Shown: piece after piece, positions 16,488 through 25,940 of the stretch
Numbering within the stretch: the stretch's first letter is position 1
Layout of the letters: the number at the start of each line of letters is the position of its first letter
Origin: Flavobacterium sp. SUN052
Lineage (GTDB): Bacteria > Bacteroidota > Bacteroidia > Flavobacteriales > Flavobacteriaceae
DNA: 64,000 bases
Direction: 5' to 3'
Assembly: GCF_028867935.1 (NCBI RefSeq)
Contig: NZ_JAPQNS010000003.1
Span: 248,001 to 312,000 of the forward strand
The notes under the pieces: model-generated
The model's database searches: none
Seen by the model: the letters and a program-made list of their open reading frames with translations, nothing else
What the model was told of the DNA's origin: nothing
Position numbers and translations under genes: made by a program

Positions 16488-19017
16488 AAATATAAAACCC
16501 CATTTTGATGTGAGTGCCGCCGTTATCCGTCAACTCGGTGAAGAATTGGTAACGGATGAGGTAACCGCTATAATGGAATTAATAAAGAACTCATACGATG
16601 CTGACGCCGATTGGGTCAAAGTAGAAGTTAACTTATTCGATTCTTATCCTAATGAAAATAAATTTTATAAAGATTCCAGTCCAGGTTATATCTTAATTGA
16701 AGATAACGGATTTGGAATGTCAGAAAAAGATATATGGGACAGTTGGATGAAAATATCATTGTCCTTTAAAAAGAAGTTTAAAGAACAAGGTAAAGAGACT
16801 CCTAAAGGAAGAACACCTCTTGGAGAAAAAGGAGTAGGTCGCTTGAGTACTCAACGACTTGGAGCAAGACTAGAAATGTTTACCGGCCAATCGGATGCTT
16901 TAAAAAAGAGTCATGTGGCTTTTGATTGGGACCAGTTTGATGACGATACTTCTCTAACTTCGGTACCTGTTCACATTGATAATTTCTCTAAGAAACCTTC
17001 TGAAAAAGGAACAACACTTGTTGTTACCAATTTAAAAGAATCAAATAAATGGAAAGGGGAAGCTTGGGATAGGTTTAGAGGACAGATATCACAAATGATA
17101 TTTCCATTTAAAGAAAAGCGTTTGTTTGAAGTATATCTAAAGCTGAATGGCCTAAGCGTAGATCTCGATGAGGTAAATCAAAAAGTAAGAGACAATTCAG
17201 TTGCGCGGTATTCATTCAGTCTTACTGATAATAAAATTGTGCTAGATGGGGAGATAAAACTCCAGAAACTGAGTGGAGGCAATAAGCGAGACGATTTGAT
17301 CTTTTTTGAAAATAAAATACTGCCAGACAGCGGAAAAGATTTTTTTACATTCCTCACCGACCCGCACGAAAATAAAAAATTCTTCGTCCCAAATTTAAAG
17401 TACTCAGATGCGCCTGCTGGATTCATTAATTTTAAACGCGAAATAGCATTTTCCGAACTTTCTAAAATAGCTTATGTAGAAAAAGCTATTGAAGAGGAAA
17501 ATTCGGATGAAACTGATGAAACCGTGAAGCGAAAGATCGAAATAGCTGATCCAGGAAATTTCGAAGGTGAAATTAACGACTTCAATTTTAAAGATTCTCA
17601 AGAAATAGAAAGCGCTTTTGACTCGCTTTCAGAGTTTAAACGGCTTGTTCAAAATCAAGTGGGGGTGCGAGTATTTCGTGATGGGTTTGGGATCAAACCA
17701 TATGGGGTAGGAGGGCAGGATTGGCTTAAACTGTCAGATAATCAAACATCAGGCGGATCATTTTACGGTCTAAGGCCAGGTAACGTTGTGGGTTATGTAG
17801 TTATTTCTGCAAAGTATAATAAAAATCTTAAGGAGAAAACCGATCGCGAAGGATTTGTCGACAGCCCTTATTCTAGGAATTTTTTTAGGATAATGGAATA
17901 TTTTGTTGATGAGATTAACACTATTCTTGAAAGTACGAGGAGGAGTTATAGCTTCTACAGAACAAACTTAGCCCAAACATCAGTAGGTATTCAAAATATT
18001 TCTGATTCATTTAGCAGACTGAGGCAAACATCCGAAAAGGCGAAAAAGAGCAGTTCGCGTGCCATCACAGTACGTTACAACTTGGCGAATGTTAGTAATC
18101 AAGTAAAAGAAATATCATCAAAGCGTACTGAAAATGGTGCTCAAAATCCGGTTATTACATCTCTTCTTGAGACTTTAACTAAGGTTCTTGAAGAGGCAGA
18201 ACTTTTACTAACTGAGGTAGAAAGTATTTTAAATGAGGCAAAGATTTTAGATCAACATGTGGAATTTTTGCAACCACAGATACAGAACCTTGAACAGCAA
18301 TTAACCGATTTCTCTGAGCTAGCAGGTTTAGGGTTAACTGCAGAAGCGTTGTCTCATGAACTGACGAATATTGTTGATCGGTTAATTGAGGAGACAGAGA
18401 AAATATCACTAAAGCTCAGACAAAAAGGCGATGTGGATCAAGGATTAGTTAAAATATACATTGAGAAGGTGAGAAGTGCTAGCCGCTCTTTCAGAAAACA
18501 GTTAAGTCATTTAGCTCCTTCTCTAAGATATGTAAGAGAGACAAAAGATAGTATAGTAATCACAACTTTCTTCAATGAAATAAAAGATTACTATGAAGAG
18601 CGTTTTAGAGGACTTATTGATATAAAAGTAGAAATACTTGCTAGTAGTGTAAATTTTAGAATGAATAAAGGCAAGTTGACACAAATAATAGATAATATAG
18701 TGCTAAACTCAGAGTATTGGTTGTTGGAAAAGAAGAAAGGTGATCCACAATTCTCACCACAAATTATTATTGAAGTACAAGAACCATTTATCAGAATCTC
18801 TGATAATGGTAATGGTGTGGAAACAAACATTCAAGACCAAATCTTCCAACCTTTCGTGACAGGAAAACCTAAGAGTATAGGCAGAGGTCTTGGCCTCTTT
18901 ATTGTTCAACAATTATTGGAGTCTGTAGGCTGTGATCTGATTTTATTAAACAAAAAAAATACTTTTGGAAAAAGGTATGTTTTTCAGTTAAACATGGCAG
19001 CAGTTATCGAAAGATAG
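16480..19017 (+). CDS. Large protein with two GHKL ATPase cassettes (MORC/Hsp90-like N-terminal, histidine-kinase-like C-terminal)
   Basis: 845 aa. TTG start, overlapping the methyltransferase stop by 8 nt; no in-frame ATG precedes the conserved N box. N-terminal GHKL ATPase: N box ELIKNSYDADA (about 33-43), G1 IEDNGFGM, G2 GEKGVGRLST, followed by a transducer-like region. Residues about 490-610 are a long coiled coil. A DHp-like helix with SHE (TAEALSHELTNIV) leads to a second ATPase: N box IDNIVLNSEYW, G1 ISDNGNGV, F box IFQPFVTGK, G2 GRGLGLFIV. Having two complete cassettes in one chain is unusual. With the receiver-like protein downstream it suggests a phosphorelay or ATP-driven clamp coupled to DNA modification. 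Confidence 0.85.
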   Translation: MAENIKPHFDVSAAVIRQLGEELVTDEVTAIMELIKNSYDADADWVKVEVNLFDSYPNENKFYKDSSPGYILIEDNGFGMSEKDIWDSWMKISLSFKKKFKEQGKETPKGRTPLGEKGVGRLSTQRLGARLEMFTGQSDALKKSHVAFDWDQFDDDTSLTSVPVHIDNFSKKPSEKGTTLVVTNLKESNKWKGEAWDRFRGQISQMIFPFKEKRLFEVYLKLNGLSVDLDEVNQKVRDNSVARYSFSLTDNKIVLDGEIKLQKLSGGNKRDDLIFFENKILPDSGKDFFTFLTDPHENKKFFVPNLKYSDAPAGFINFKREIAFSELSKIAYVEKAIEEENSDETDETVKRKIEIADPGNFEGEINDFNFKDSQEIESAFDSLSEFKRLVQNQVGVRVFRDGFGIKPYGVGGQDWLKLSDNQTSGGSFYGLRPGNVVGYVVISAKYNKNLKEKTDREGFVDSPYSRNFFRIMEYFVDEINTILESTRRSYSFYRTNLAQTSVGIQNISDSFSRLRQTSEKAKKSSSRAITVRYNLANVSNQVKEISSKRTENGAQNPVITSLLETLTKVLEEAELLLTEVESILNEAKILDQHVEFLQPQIQNLEQQLTDFSELAGLGLTAEALSHELTNIVDRLIEETEKISLKLRQKGDVDQGLVKIYIEKVRSASRSFRKQLSHLAPSLRYVRETKDSIVITTFFNEIKDYYEERFRGLIDIKVEILASSVNFRMNKGKLTQIIDNIVLNSEYWLLEKKKGDPQFSPQIIIEVQEPFIRISDNGNGVETNIQDQIFQPFVTGKPKSIGRGLGLFIVQQLLESVGCDLILLNKKNTFGKRYVFQLNMAAVIER

Positions 19018-19029
19018 AACCACATCCAA

Positions 19030-20847
19030 ATGGAAGAGAATTTAGAAATAACCGAAAATCGGGTTAAGTCTCCACTAGAAAGGCTTGCTGACCTGCTAAA
19101 TTTATTGAATATCAAAGAGGTTTACTACGTTGATGACTACAATAATGTAGATTACCTATCCAGTGTTTTGTATTATAGCAAAACTTTGTTTGTTGAAGAC
19201 AGAAAGGATGAAATAACAGCCATATATGGACAACAAGTCAATTTCAATGTACCTGACGATGAGATCTTTGCAAATCAACTTGTGGGACTTTGGGAATCCA
19301 CCGTTGCTGATGTACAAAAAGAAATTATTGTTAAAATCTACACACTTTTTGGCATCGAATTTAATGAACTTGATTTTGAACGTACACAGGAGTTGCAAAA
19401 GAATTTCCCAGAAGGAAATCTGAAATGTATAAGCCCTGATGAATGGTCAGAACTATTGAACAAGTTAAGTACTAATCAAGACCAGAAAGTTCTTATTCTA
19501 TTTGATCAAGATCTTCGAAATGCAAAAGGTGAGCGATTTAAGAATGGCACGACAAAAGGTCAACATCTAATAGTTGATGTAAAAGCCTCTAGCATTCGCG
19601 ACAATGTATATTGTGCACTAATTACACATACAATCGCCACCACGGCAGAAGAATTGGCCGAACGGGATAAGATAATAGGAGAAGAGGATAGTAGATTATT
19701 AAAAAGCGATTTTTTGGCTCTAACAAAGGAAAGAATAAATACCCCTGAGCTACTATGTGATGGCATAAAAAAGACTTTGCTAAATGGATACTTCGAAGTG
19801 ATTAAGGAGAAATCGATAAAAATTATTGAAGATGCTCGTGGTAATATAAGAGGATTGTTTGAGAAATTAGATACTTATGATTTTGATACCACGATTCTGA
19901 GAAGTTCATATTCTGAAGGAGTTTGGGAGGCAAATACAATTTTTAGAATAACAAATAATATCTTCGAGGATGAGGTAAAGAAATTGATGACAGAATCAAA
20001 TTACGCAAAAACTATCAATCCTATTTTGAAAATTTCCAAACAAATTAGTGATATTGAATTTGTGGTAGATTCCGAAAATGATCCATATAAGGAAAAATAT
20101 AAATTAAGACACCAAGATCTATATAGTTCTGGTGAACAAATTAACAGTTTGCATCTTCCGATTGAAAATGGAGATATATTCCAAATTATAGAAGGTACAG
20201 GGAAAGGGTATTATATACTCATAGGGCAAGAGTGTGATCTTATGGTTAGGACAAAACCGTTGGGTTCCCGAAGCTCTAATAACGTTGCGACTCTAGCTAG
20301 GATCAAAGTGGTTAAACATGAAGACCTGTTGGAGAAAATACAAAACGGCCCAGATCATTTTTATGCTAATAAATTCAAATTAGGGTATTTTATAGAAGGT
20401 ACAACGGATGTTGGCCTGATTTCTTTTTTAGAGACTTTCAACGTGAGCCTCAACGTTTTAGATCTCTGTGTATTTCAAAAAGATGGGTTAGCAACAATCG
20501 ACCTTACGAATAAGTTTGATATTGATCTTGTAAGTTCTGCCTGGGAGGGTCGTTATACGAAACTCCATGAATCCTGTACAAAAGAAGCAAATACGTTAGA
20601 TGGACTTTTTGTGGAAATTGATAAGCTAGAAAGAAATAAACGTAATCAAATAAAAGGAAAAATATATCCAAAACTTTGCTTCACTGAAAATCTGGGAAAG
20701 GTTGCATGCTACGATTCAAGGAAGTTCAACTTTGGAATAAAACGAGTTATGCATTTAAAGGCAGCAGGAGCCAATTATTTGTTAGAAAGGTATTACAAAC
20801 ATTTGGCACGAACAGCAGAGCCGCATGATTTCGCTTCTGCTGTTTAA
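19030..20847 (+). CDS. Receiver-like domain protein of the methyltransferase-GHKL operon
   Basis: 605 aa, starting 12 nt after the GHKL gene. N-terminal 210 residues resemble an expanded receiver: acidic pair in VYYVDDYNN (D35, D36), candidate phosphoacceptor in VLILFDQDL (D159 or D161), and beta-4 with Thr in YCALITHT. About 100 residues are inserted between beta-1 and beta-3 compared with normal receivers. The remaining 390 residues are unassigned; they include YYILIGQECDLM and LGYFIEGTTDVGLI. No nuclease motif was recognised. Probably the signalling partner or effector of the dual GHKL protein. Confidence 0.7.
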   Translation: MEENLEITENRVKSPLERLADLLNLLNIKEVYYVDDYNNVDYLSSVLYYSKTLFVEDRKDEITAIYGQQVNFNVPDDEIFANQLVGLWESTVADVQKEIIVKIYTLFGIEFNELDFERTQELQKNFPEGNLKCISPDEWSELLNKLSTNQDQKVLILFDQDLRNAKGERFKNGTTKGQHLIVDVKASSIRDNVYCALITHTIATTAEELAERDKIIGEEDSRLLKSDFLALTKERINTPELLCDGIKKTLLNGYFEVIKEKSIKIIEDARGNIRGLFEKLDTYDFDTTILRSSYSEGVWEANTIFRITNNIFEDEVKKLMTESNYAKTINPILKISKQISDIEFVVDSENDPYKEKYKLRHQDLYSSGEQINSLHLPIENGDIFQIIEGTGKGYYILIGQECDLMVRTKPLGSRSSNNVATLARIKVVKHEDLLEKIQNGPDHFYANKFKLGYFIEGTTDVGLISFLETFNVSLNVLDLCVFQKDGLATIDLTNKFDIDLVSSAWEGRYTKLHESCTKEANTLDGLFVEIDKLERNKRNQIKGKIYPKLCFTENLGKVACYDSRKFNFGIKRVMHLKAAGANYLLERYYKHLARTAEPHDFASAV

Positions 20848-20926
20848 ATTTCTTATCGCTTCCCGGTTGTTTAAATGCTTTTAAACTATTCCTCTCTTAA
20901 ATATAGGCCTCTATTCTGTGGCAATT

Positions 20927-22090
20927 TCAACGTTTACTCATCATATTAGAAGCAATATTGATAGCTTCTAAAACGGGATCGTTTGATAGCCTAGCATAAA
21001 TCGCCGTCGAAACCTGACTTTTATGGTTAAGGGCTTTGCCGATAATCGGCAGGCTTATCCCGCTAATGGCCATGTAACTGCCAAGCGTCCGGCGCAGATC
21101 GTGCATCCGAATATCATGGATATTCATGCGGTCTCGAACGCGATCAAAAGCCTTTTTGGGGTCCTTCAAATATCCATCCGCAGCCGTGCCGGGAAACACA
21201 AACAGGGAAGGTGTGTCTAAAGCGCGGTTGGCGGCATCTCTGATTTTGAGAATTTCCAAAGCCGGTTCCGACAACAAGACGATATTCACATCCCTGTTTT
21301 TGGTCTGTGTTTCGGCAATCCGCCAGCGTTTGAAGTTGAGGTTGATATCCGACCATTTCATCGACAGCACGTTTGATTTTCGCGCTCCCGTGTAGAGCAA
21401 CATTTTGAAAAAATCTCTGAACAGTGGCTCTTCCTGTTCCAAAGCGGCAAAAAACAGTTCCAATTCGTCATAGTTGAGAAAGCGGTCACGGCTGATCGTC
21501 TTGTATTTGCGTAAACCCGCACAGGGGTTGGGGCAGTCAATATAGCTTTCCCGGATACCGAAATTATAAACCGCCCTGATCACCGCTATCAACCGGTTTG
21601 CGGTTGAACCCGCGCGTTTCTCGCCGATTTTGCTGTGAAAATTGCGGATTTGCGCTGTTGTGATCTCTTTAGCCTTGCATTTACCAAATGCAGGGAAAAC
21701 GTGGCAATCCATCATCTTCTGGTTTTCACGAGGCCGTTTGGTGAATTTCAGCGCGTGATGCGTGTAGTATTTCTCATACAGCTCTTTGAAGGTTATAGCG
21801 CGTCTTTCAGCAACCCGGTCTTTGTGCGGGTTTTGACCAAGCGTGATCAATGAGGTCAGACGCTGGGCCTCGGTTCGGGCTTGTTCAATCGTTAGGTCAG
21901 GAAATCGGCCAATCTTGATGCGTTCGGGCGTGCCTTGCACTTTCCGGTACAGAATAAATGTTTTGATGCCCGATGGATATACCGCCAATTTCAAGTTACG
22001 CACCTTACTGTCAGAAACACAGTATCGTTTGGAAGCGATTTGCAGACTATTCAAAACGTCTTTTCTGAAATTGATTGACTGCTCTTGCAT
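20927..22090 (-). CDS. Tyrosine recombinase of a second, captured element (P4-type)
   Basis: 387 aa. DUF4102-type arm-binding domain about 10-95 (SDSKVRNLKLAVYPSGIKTF), core-binding domain about 105-190, catalytic domain to the end. Catalytic set: R in LLYTGARKSNVLS, HDLRRTLG (H and R), H in LNHKSQ, and Y in TAIYARL. Start ATG 22090, 19 bp from its arm-type repeats. Full length with no disruption, so it may still be active. It converges with the AT-rich operon end (79 bp). Different subfamily from the integrase at 1760, which has another N-terminal domain. Confidence 0.93.
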   Translation of the reverse strand: MQEQSINFRKDVLNSLQIASKRYCVSDSKVRNLKLAVYPSGIKTFILYRKVQGTPERIKIGRFPDLTIEQARTEAQRLTSLITLGQNPHKDRVAERRAITFKELYEKYYTHHALKFTKRPRENQKMMDCHVFPAFGKCKAKEITTAQIRNFHSKIGEKRAGSTANRLIAVIRAVYNFGIRESYIDCPNPCAGLRKYKTISRDRFLNYDELELFFAALEQEEPLFRDFFKMLLYTGARKSNVLSMKWSDINLNFKRWRIAETQTKNRDVNIVLLSEPALEILKIRDAANRALDTPSLFVFPGTAADGYLKDPKKAFDRVRDRMNIHDIRMHDLRRTLGSYMAISGISLPIIGKALNHKSQVSTAIYARLSNDPVLEAINIASNMMSKR

Positions 22091-22108
22091 GACTGATTGC
22101 TCCTCTCC

Positions 22109-22346
22109 AGTGCTACCCTAGTGCTACCTAAAGGGTTAAAATCAGTATAGCTTAGACGCTCTCTGTTTACAATAACATTGTATAAATATCAACGACTAAA
22201 TACAACCAGTAACGCCCAATAATTAACCATAAATCAGATTGGTAAGGGAGAGGTCGAGAGTTCAATCCTCCTCGGCAGCACCATTTTTCAAGCACTTAAT
22301 TACAGTCCGAATAGTTAAAATTCGCCAGTACTACCGTAGTGCTACC
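22109..22346. other. Intact attP of the second integrase, tRNA-Thr(GGT) core
   Basis: Arm pair AGTGCTACC at 22109-22117 and 22120-22128; core 22239-22283; arm pair AGTACTACC/AGTGCTACC at 22327-22335 and 22338-22346. Each pair has 11-bp spacing. The core reads as the 3' half of a tRNA from the anticodon loop TTGGTAA to CCA: stem GGGAG, variable AGGTC, T arm GAGAG-TTCAATC, acceptor CGGCAGC-A-CCA. Anticodon GGT implies threonine. The T stem has a mismatch, and no 5' half precedes it. Both arms flank one core, which is the layout of an unintegrated attP. Confidence 0.78.
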
Positions 22347-22569
22347 CGAAAAATTAATCATCATTTTACTATCGTCAAATGGCTTATTGAGTGACGTTAA
22401 GTCATTCTCAGCGAGGGTATTGCTATTAATGCACCCGCCGCTTTGTTATTCCTTATTAATAGGATGAATTTCCTATACCATTTCGGCTTAATCTCCTATA
22501 CACTGAATATATTCCTAGCATACCACCGTATGCCATGATTCACCTGTTACGATTTGGGAGGAGACGATA

Positions 22570-22761
22570 ATGACAAACAATACAGAACCTCTGCTTGACC
22601 GAAAAACCGCTGCCAAATACCTCAACGTTTCCCCCGGCACACTGGCCGTATGGGATTGTACTAAGCGGTATGATCTCAAACCAATCAAGGTAGGCCGCGC
22701 CGTTCGCTATCGCCGATCCGATCTGGACAAGTTCATCGAACAGAGCTTGCAGCAGTCATAG
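22570..22761 (+). CDS. Excisionase-like helix-turn-helix protein
   Basis: 63 aa, almost entirely one winged-helix DNA-binding domain: LLDRKTAAKYLNVSPGTLAV, then IKVGRAVRYRRSDLDKFIE, the classic AlpA/Xis-like wing. ATG 22570 follows a strong GGGAGGAG at 22556-22563. Adjacent to the second attP and reading away from it, so it is the likely directionality factor or early regulator of the captured element. Start of a run of GC-rich, SD-bearing backbone genes. Confidence 0.82.
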   Translation: MTNNTEPLLDRKTAAKYLNVSPGTLAVWDCTKRYDLKPIKVGRAVRYRRSDLDKFIEQSLQQS

Positions 22762-22833
22762 CCGGATAAACCTACGCCGTATCTGAAGGCCTCACTTTTT
22801 CTTTTCCCTGCAACTTTGTTGAGGAGATCGCCC

Positions 22834-23739
22834 GTGAACATCGATCAGGCGAAAGCCATTCCCATTGCCGAAATCCTGAGCCGTTTGGACATCTATCCAC
22901 GCAAGACCAATCACCACAAACTTCTATACCTCTCACCCGTCCGCGTCGAAAAAACACCCAGCTTCTGGGTCGATACCAAGACCAACCGCTGGCATGATTT
23001 CGACGACGGTGCAGGGGGCGATCCGATAGATTTGGCCTGTGCCTATTTGCGGTTTACGGAGGAGGCCCATACCGTTTCGGATGCATTGCGCTGGCTGAAC
23101 GCAATGGGTGTAGGACCTTACCAGATAGCACCGATTGACCGACCCGTTACTGTTGAAATTCAGGATACCGGTCTCATCCTCAAAGCCAAAAGACCCATTC
23201 AGCATGTAGGGCTTATCCGCTATCTCGAACAACGCGGCATTTCGCTTGAGGTCGCCCGGCGTCATCTCAAAGAATTGCGCGTCCACAACAGCCAAACCAA
23301 CAAATACTTTCTAGCGCTTGGCTTCGCCAATGAAGAGGCTGGCTATGAACTGCGCAATCCGTTTTTCAAAGGGTGTTTAAAGCCGAAAGCTGTCACGTTC
23401 ATACGCGGACGTGACCCCAAACCGGACAGCATCCATCTGTTTGAAGGGTTTATGGATTACCTCTCTGCCGTGTGCCAGTTAAAAGGCCACGCATTCCAGG
23501 GTGATGCAATCATCCTGAACTCCTTGTCGTGCCTGAACCAGGCCATTCCATACATCCATAATTATGGTTACCGCGTCGCTTATAGCTGGCTGGATAACGA
23601 CCCTGCCGGAGAAAAGGCGACAGCTGCCTTTACGGAATTTTGCAAGACACAAACTGATCTCACCCACAAGCGAATGAACCGTGTCTATGCCCCGCACAAG
23701 GATGTTAACGCGTGGCACATGCACACCTTGAACCTGTAG
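22834..23739 (+). CDS. Primase-like Toprim protein
   Basis: 301 aa from GTG 22834, with GAGGAG at 22821-22826. N-terminal region resembles the CHC2 part of bacterial and mobile-element primases (LLYLSPVRVEKTPSFWVD, WHDFDDGAGGDPIDLA) but lacks zinc-binding Cys. Toprim domain has the catalytic Glu in HLFEGFMDYLSA (about 200) and the DxD pair in YSWLDNDPAGEKA (about 255). Probably makes primers on the transferred strand or for element replication. A RadC-like gene starts 10 nt later, so both are co-transcribed. Confidence 0.85.
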   Translation: MNIDQAKAIPIAEILSRLDIYPRKTNHHKLLYLSPVRVEKTPSFWVDTKTNRWHDFDDGAGGDPIDLACAYLRFTEEAHTVSDALRWLNAMGVGPYQIAPIDRPVTVEIQDTGLILKAKRPIQHVGLIRYLEQRGISLEVARRHLKELRVHNSQTNKYFLALGFANEEAGYELRNPFFKGCLKPKAVTFIRGRDPKPDSIHLFEGFMDYLSAVCQLKGHAFQGDAIILNSLSCLNQAIPYIHNYGYRVAYSWLDNDPAGEKATAAFTEFCKTQTDLTHKRMNRVYAPHKDVNAWHMHTLNL

Positions 23740-23749
23740 GAGACGGCTT

Positions 23750-24223
23750 ATGGAGCAACACACCATCCAATCCCTGTTCGCCGTCAACGAGATCGAGATC
23801 ATTTATCGCAACAAAACGCCGTATCAGGATCGCATCCAGATCCGGTCATCGGCGACGGCTTATGAAATTCTGCGCCATGCGTGGAATGAGAACCGCATGG
23901 AACTGGTCGAACAGTTCAAAATCCTGCTCCTTGATCAGAAGAACAATTGTCTGGGCGTCTCCGACATTGCAACGGGTGGCATGTCGGCCTGTCTGGCCGA
24001 TCCGAAAATCATCTTTGCCACCGCGCTCAAAGCCCGAGCCACCAGCATCATTCTGGCCCACAATCACCCCAGCGGCAATCTTCAACCCAGTGACGCGGAC
24101 AAAACCCTGACCCGCAAGATCAAGGAGGGTGGCAAGCTGCTCGACATTGCCGTTCTCGATCACCTGATCGTCACGCCCCACAACTACTGCTCGTTTGCCG
24201 ATGACGGTCTGATGCCGGGGTAG
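23750..24223 (+). CDS. RadC-like JAB/MPN domain protein
   Basis: 157 aa. JAMM metal site visible: E52 region, then LAHNHPSGNLQPSDAD (H104, H106, D115). Lacks the N-terminal HhH part of full RadC, as usual for copies on mobile elements. ATG 23750 with AGGAGA at 23738-23743. Predicted zinc-dependent hydrolase of unclear substrate, commonly next to ArdC/anti-restriction genes as here. Confidence 0.9.
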   Translation: MEQHTIQSLFAVNEIEIIYRNKTPYQDRIQIRSSATAYEILRHAWNENRMELVEQFKILLLDQKNNCLGVSDIATGGMSACLADPKIIFATALKARATSIILAHNHPSGNLQPSDADKTLTRKIKEGGKLLDIAVLDHLIVTPHNYCSFADDGLMPG

Positions 24224-24450
24224 CTCCCTCCTATCGTCTTTGTCATTCGGTCTGACCGGTGGATGTGTCAAGCGTTCTGCCATCGATCAGGCTTCAGGTC
24301 CGGCGATGTACCCGGCATCGCTCGCGCCACCAACAATAATTTTCCCCAAGCCGTCCGGCTTTTCCTCGCGAGACAAAATTCTTGCCGGTTTGCTCGCTTG
24401 GAAGCCGGGTTTGATCATCCCCGTAACCCTGACCCGATGGAGAACAGTAC

Positions 24451-25398
24451 ATGACCACCACCTATCCAAAAAACCGCAACAAATCCAGACAAACGACAAA
24501 CACCCCACCCAGTGAACCTGTCAAAGACATTTACGCCCGTGTGACCGACAAGATCATTACTGATCTGGAACAGGGCAATCTGACCTGGCGCAAGCCGTGG
24601 AATTCAGAACACTTTGCCGGGCAGGTGATGCGCCCGCTTCGTTGGAATGATATCCCTTACACCGGTATCAATACGCTGATGCTCTGGGGAACAGCCGCCG
24701 AGCAGGGTTATAGCTCACCCTACTGGATGACCTTCAAACAGGCGATTGAGCTGAAAGCCAATGTCCGCAAAGGCGAGAAGGGGACCCAGATCGTCTATGC
24801 CGATAAAATGATCCGTGAGGAAGAAAACGATTCCGGTGAATTGCAGACCCGCCAGATCCCGTTCCTTAAACCCTACACAGTATTCAATGCCAATCAGATC
24901 GAAGGGCTATCTGATGCGTTCTATACCAAGCCTGAACCACCTTCTGTGACCGCACAGTCCCGCAATGCGGAACTGGAAGCGTTCTTTGCCCAGACCAAAG
25001 CCGATATTTATACCGGAGTACAAGCATCCTACTCTATCACCACCGACCGGGTGCAGATGCCGCCTTTTCAAGCCTTCGGCGATCCAGCTGATTATTACGC
25101 TGTACTCGCTCATGAGATCACGCATTGGACACGCCATCCAACCCGTCTGGATCGTGATCTGGGTCGCAAGCATTATGGAGATGCAGGCTATGCCAAGGAA
25201 GAGCTGGTAGCTGAATTGGGTGCGTGTTTTCTAGCCGCTGACCTTGGTTTAGAGCCGATGCCGGAGGCCAAACATGCCGCTTACATCCAGTCCTGGCTGC
25301 AAGCCTTGCAAGATGACAAGCGGCTGATCTTTACAGCCGCGTCCCACGCGCAGAAAGCCGTTGAGTACATCCACGCCCTGCAACCACCGAAGTTGTAA
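24451..25398 (+). CDS. ardC: ArdC-like antirestriction protein
   Basis: 315 aa. N-terminal ssDNA-binding domain (DUF1738-like; about 25-160: DIYARVTDKIITDLEQG, WRKPWN, NTLMLWG, YWMTFKQA) and C-terminal zincin-like domain with HEITH at 221-225 and a third ligand in EELVAELGACF (about 255). Protects incoming single-stranded element DNA against host restriction. ATG 24451 follows GGAG at 24439-24442. 227 bp from RadC. A second, partial copy of its C-terminus lies at 27070-27302. Confidence 0.92.
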   Translation: MTTTYPKNRNKSRQTTNTPPSEPVKDIYARVTDKIITDLEQGNLTWRKPWNSEHFAGQVMRPLRWNDIPYTGINTLMLWGTAAEQGYSSPYWMTFKQAIELKANVRKGEKGTQIVYADKMIREEENDSGELQTRQIPFLKPYTVFNANQIEGLSDAFYTKPEPPSVTAQSRNAELEAFFAQTKADIYTGVQASYSITTDRVQMPPFQAFGDPADYYAVLAHEITHWTRHPTRLDRDLGRKHYGDAGYAKEELVAELGACFLAADLGLEPMPEAKHAAYIQSWLQALQDDKRLIFTAASHAQKAVEYIHALQPPKL

Positions 25399-25649
25399 TT
25401 TTTCGATTGCGTTCCTGATTCGAAGACTATTCTCACAACGTCTGTCAGAAATCGATAGCCCCTGTCTTTTTCTGGCTGAGGGGCGCGGTCACGTCCCGGT
25501 TTTGTCAGCCTGCATGACATGAAAATGAGACGAAACACAGGAATCAGAGAATGTTTTTGATGATTTTTTGGAATGTGTATTCCAATCTCCTAATTTATAA
25601 CACAAAACGTCAAACCCTTCATATATAACCACTTAGCTCCTCGAATAGA

Positions 25650-25940
25650 ATGTCTTCACATCAAAAAACCCTTGACCAGGTCGCCAATATCCTCAAAGTT
25701 TTAGCCCATTCGACGCGGATGGGTATTGTATTGTTTCTGGGCAAAGAAGGGCCCTCCAGCGTTTCGGTGATCCAGGAAAAACTCCAGCTCGAACAATCGC
25801 TCGTCTCCCATCATCTCATCATGATGAAAGACAGAGGAGTTTTGTACAGTGAGCGCCGAGGTAAAGAAATCTTGTACAATATCATCGATCCATCGTTGGC
25901 TGACACTATTAACATGCTTTTACACGCACAGTCACTTTAA
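25650..25940 (+). CDS. ArsR-like winged-helix transcriptional regulator
   Basis: 96 aa, entirely an ArsR-type winged helix: ILKVLAHSTRMGIVLFLG at the N-terminus, recognition helix in LEQSLVSHHLIMMKDRG, wing YSERRGKEILYNI. No metal-binding Cys pair (the usual ELCVCDL is replaced by SSVSVIQEK), so it probably does not sense metals. No SD. No adjacent effector gene, so its target is unclear; maybe the backbone genes around it. Confidence 0.85.
   Translation: MSSHQKTLDQVANILKVLAHSTRMGIVLFLGKEGPSSVSVIQEKLQLEQSLVSHHLIMMKDRGVLYSERRGKEILYNIIDPSLADTINMLLHAQSL

Noticed and set aside
22237..22283. A functional tRNA gene
   Set aside because: Only the anticodon loop to CCA is present, the anticodon 5' stem and D arm are missing and the T stem has a mismatch; it fits an attachment core instead.
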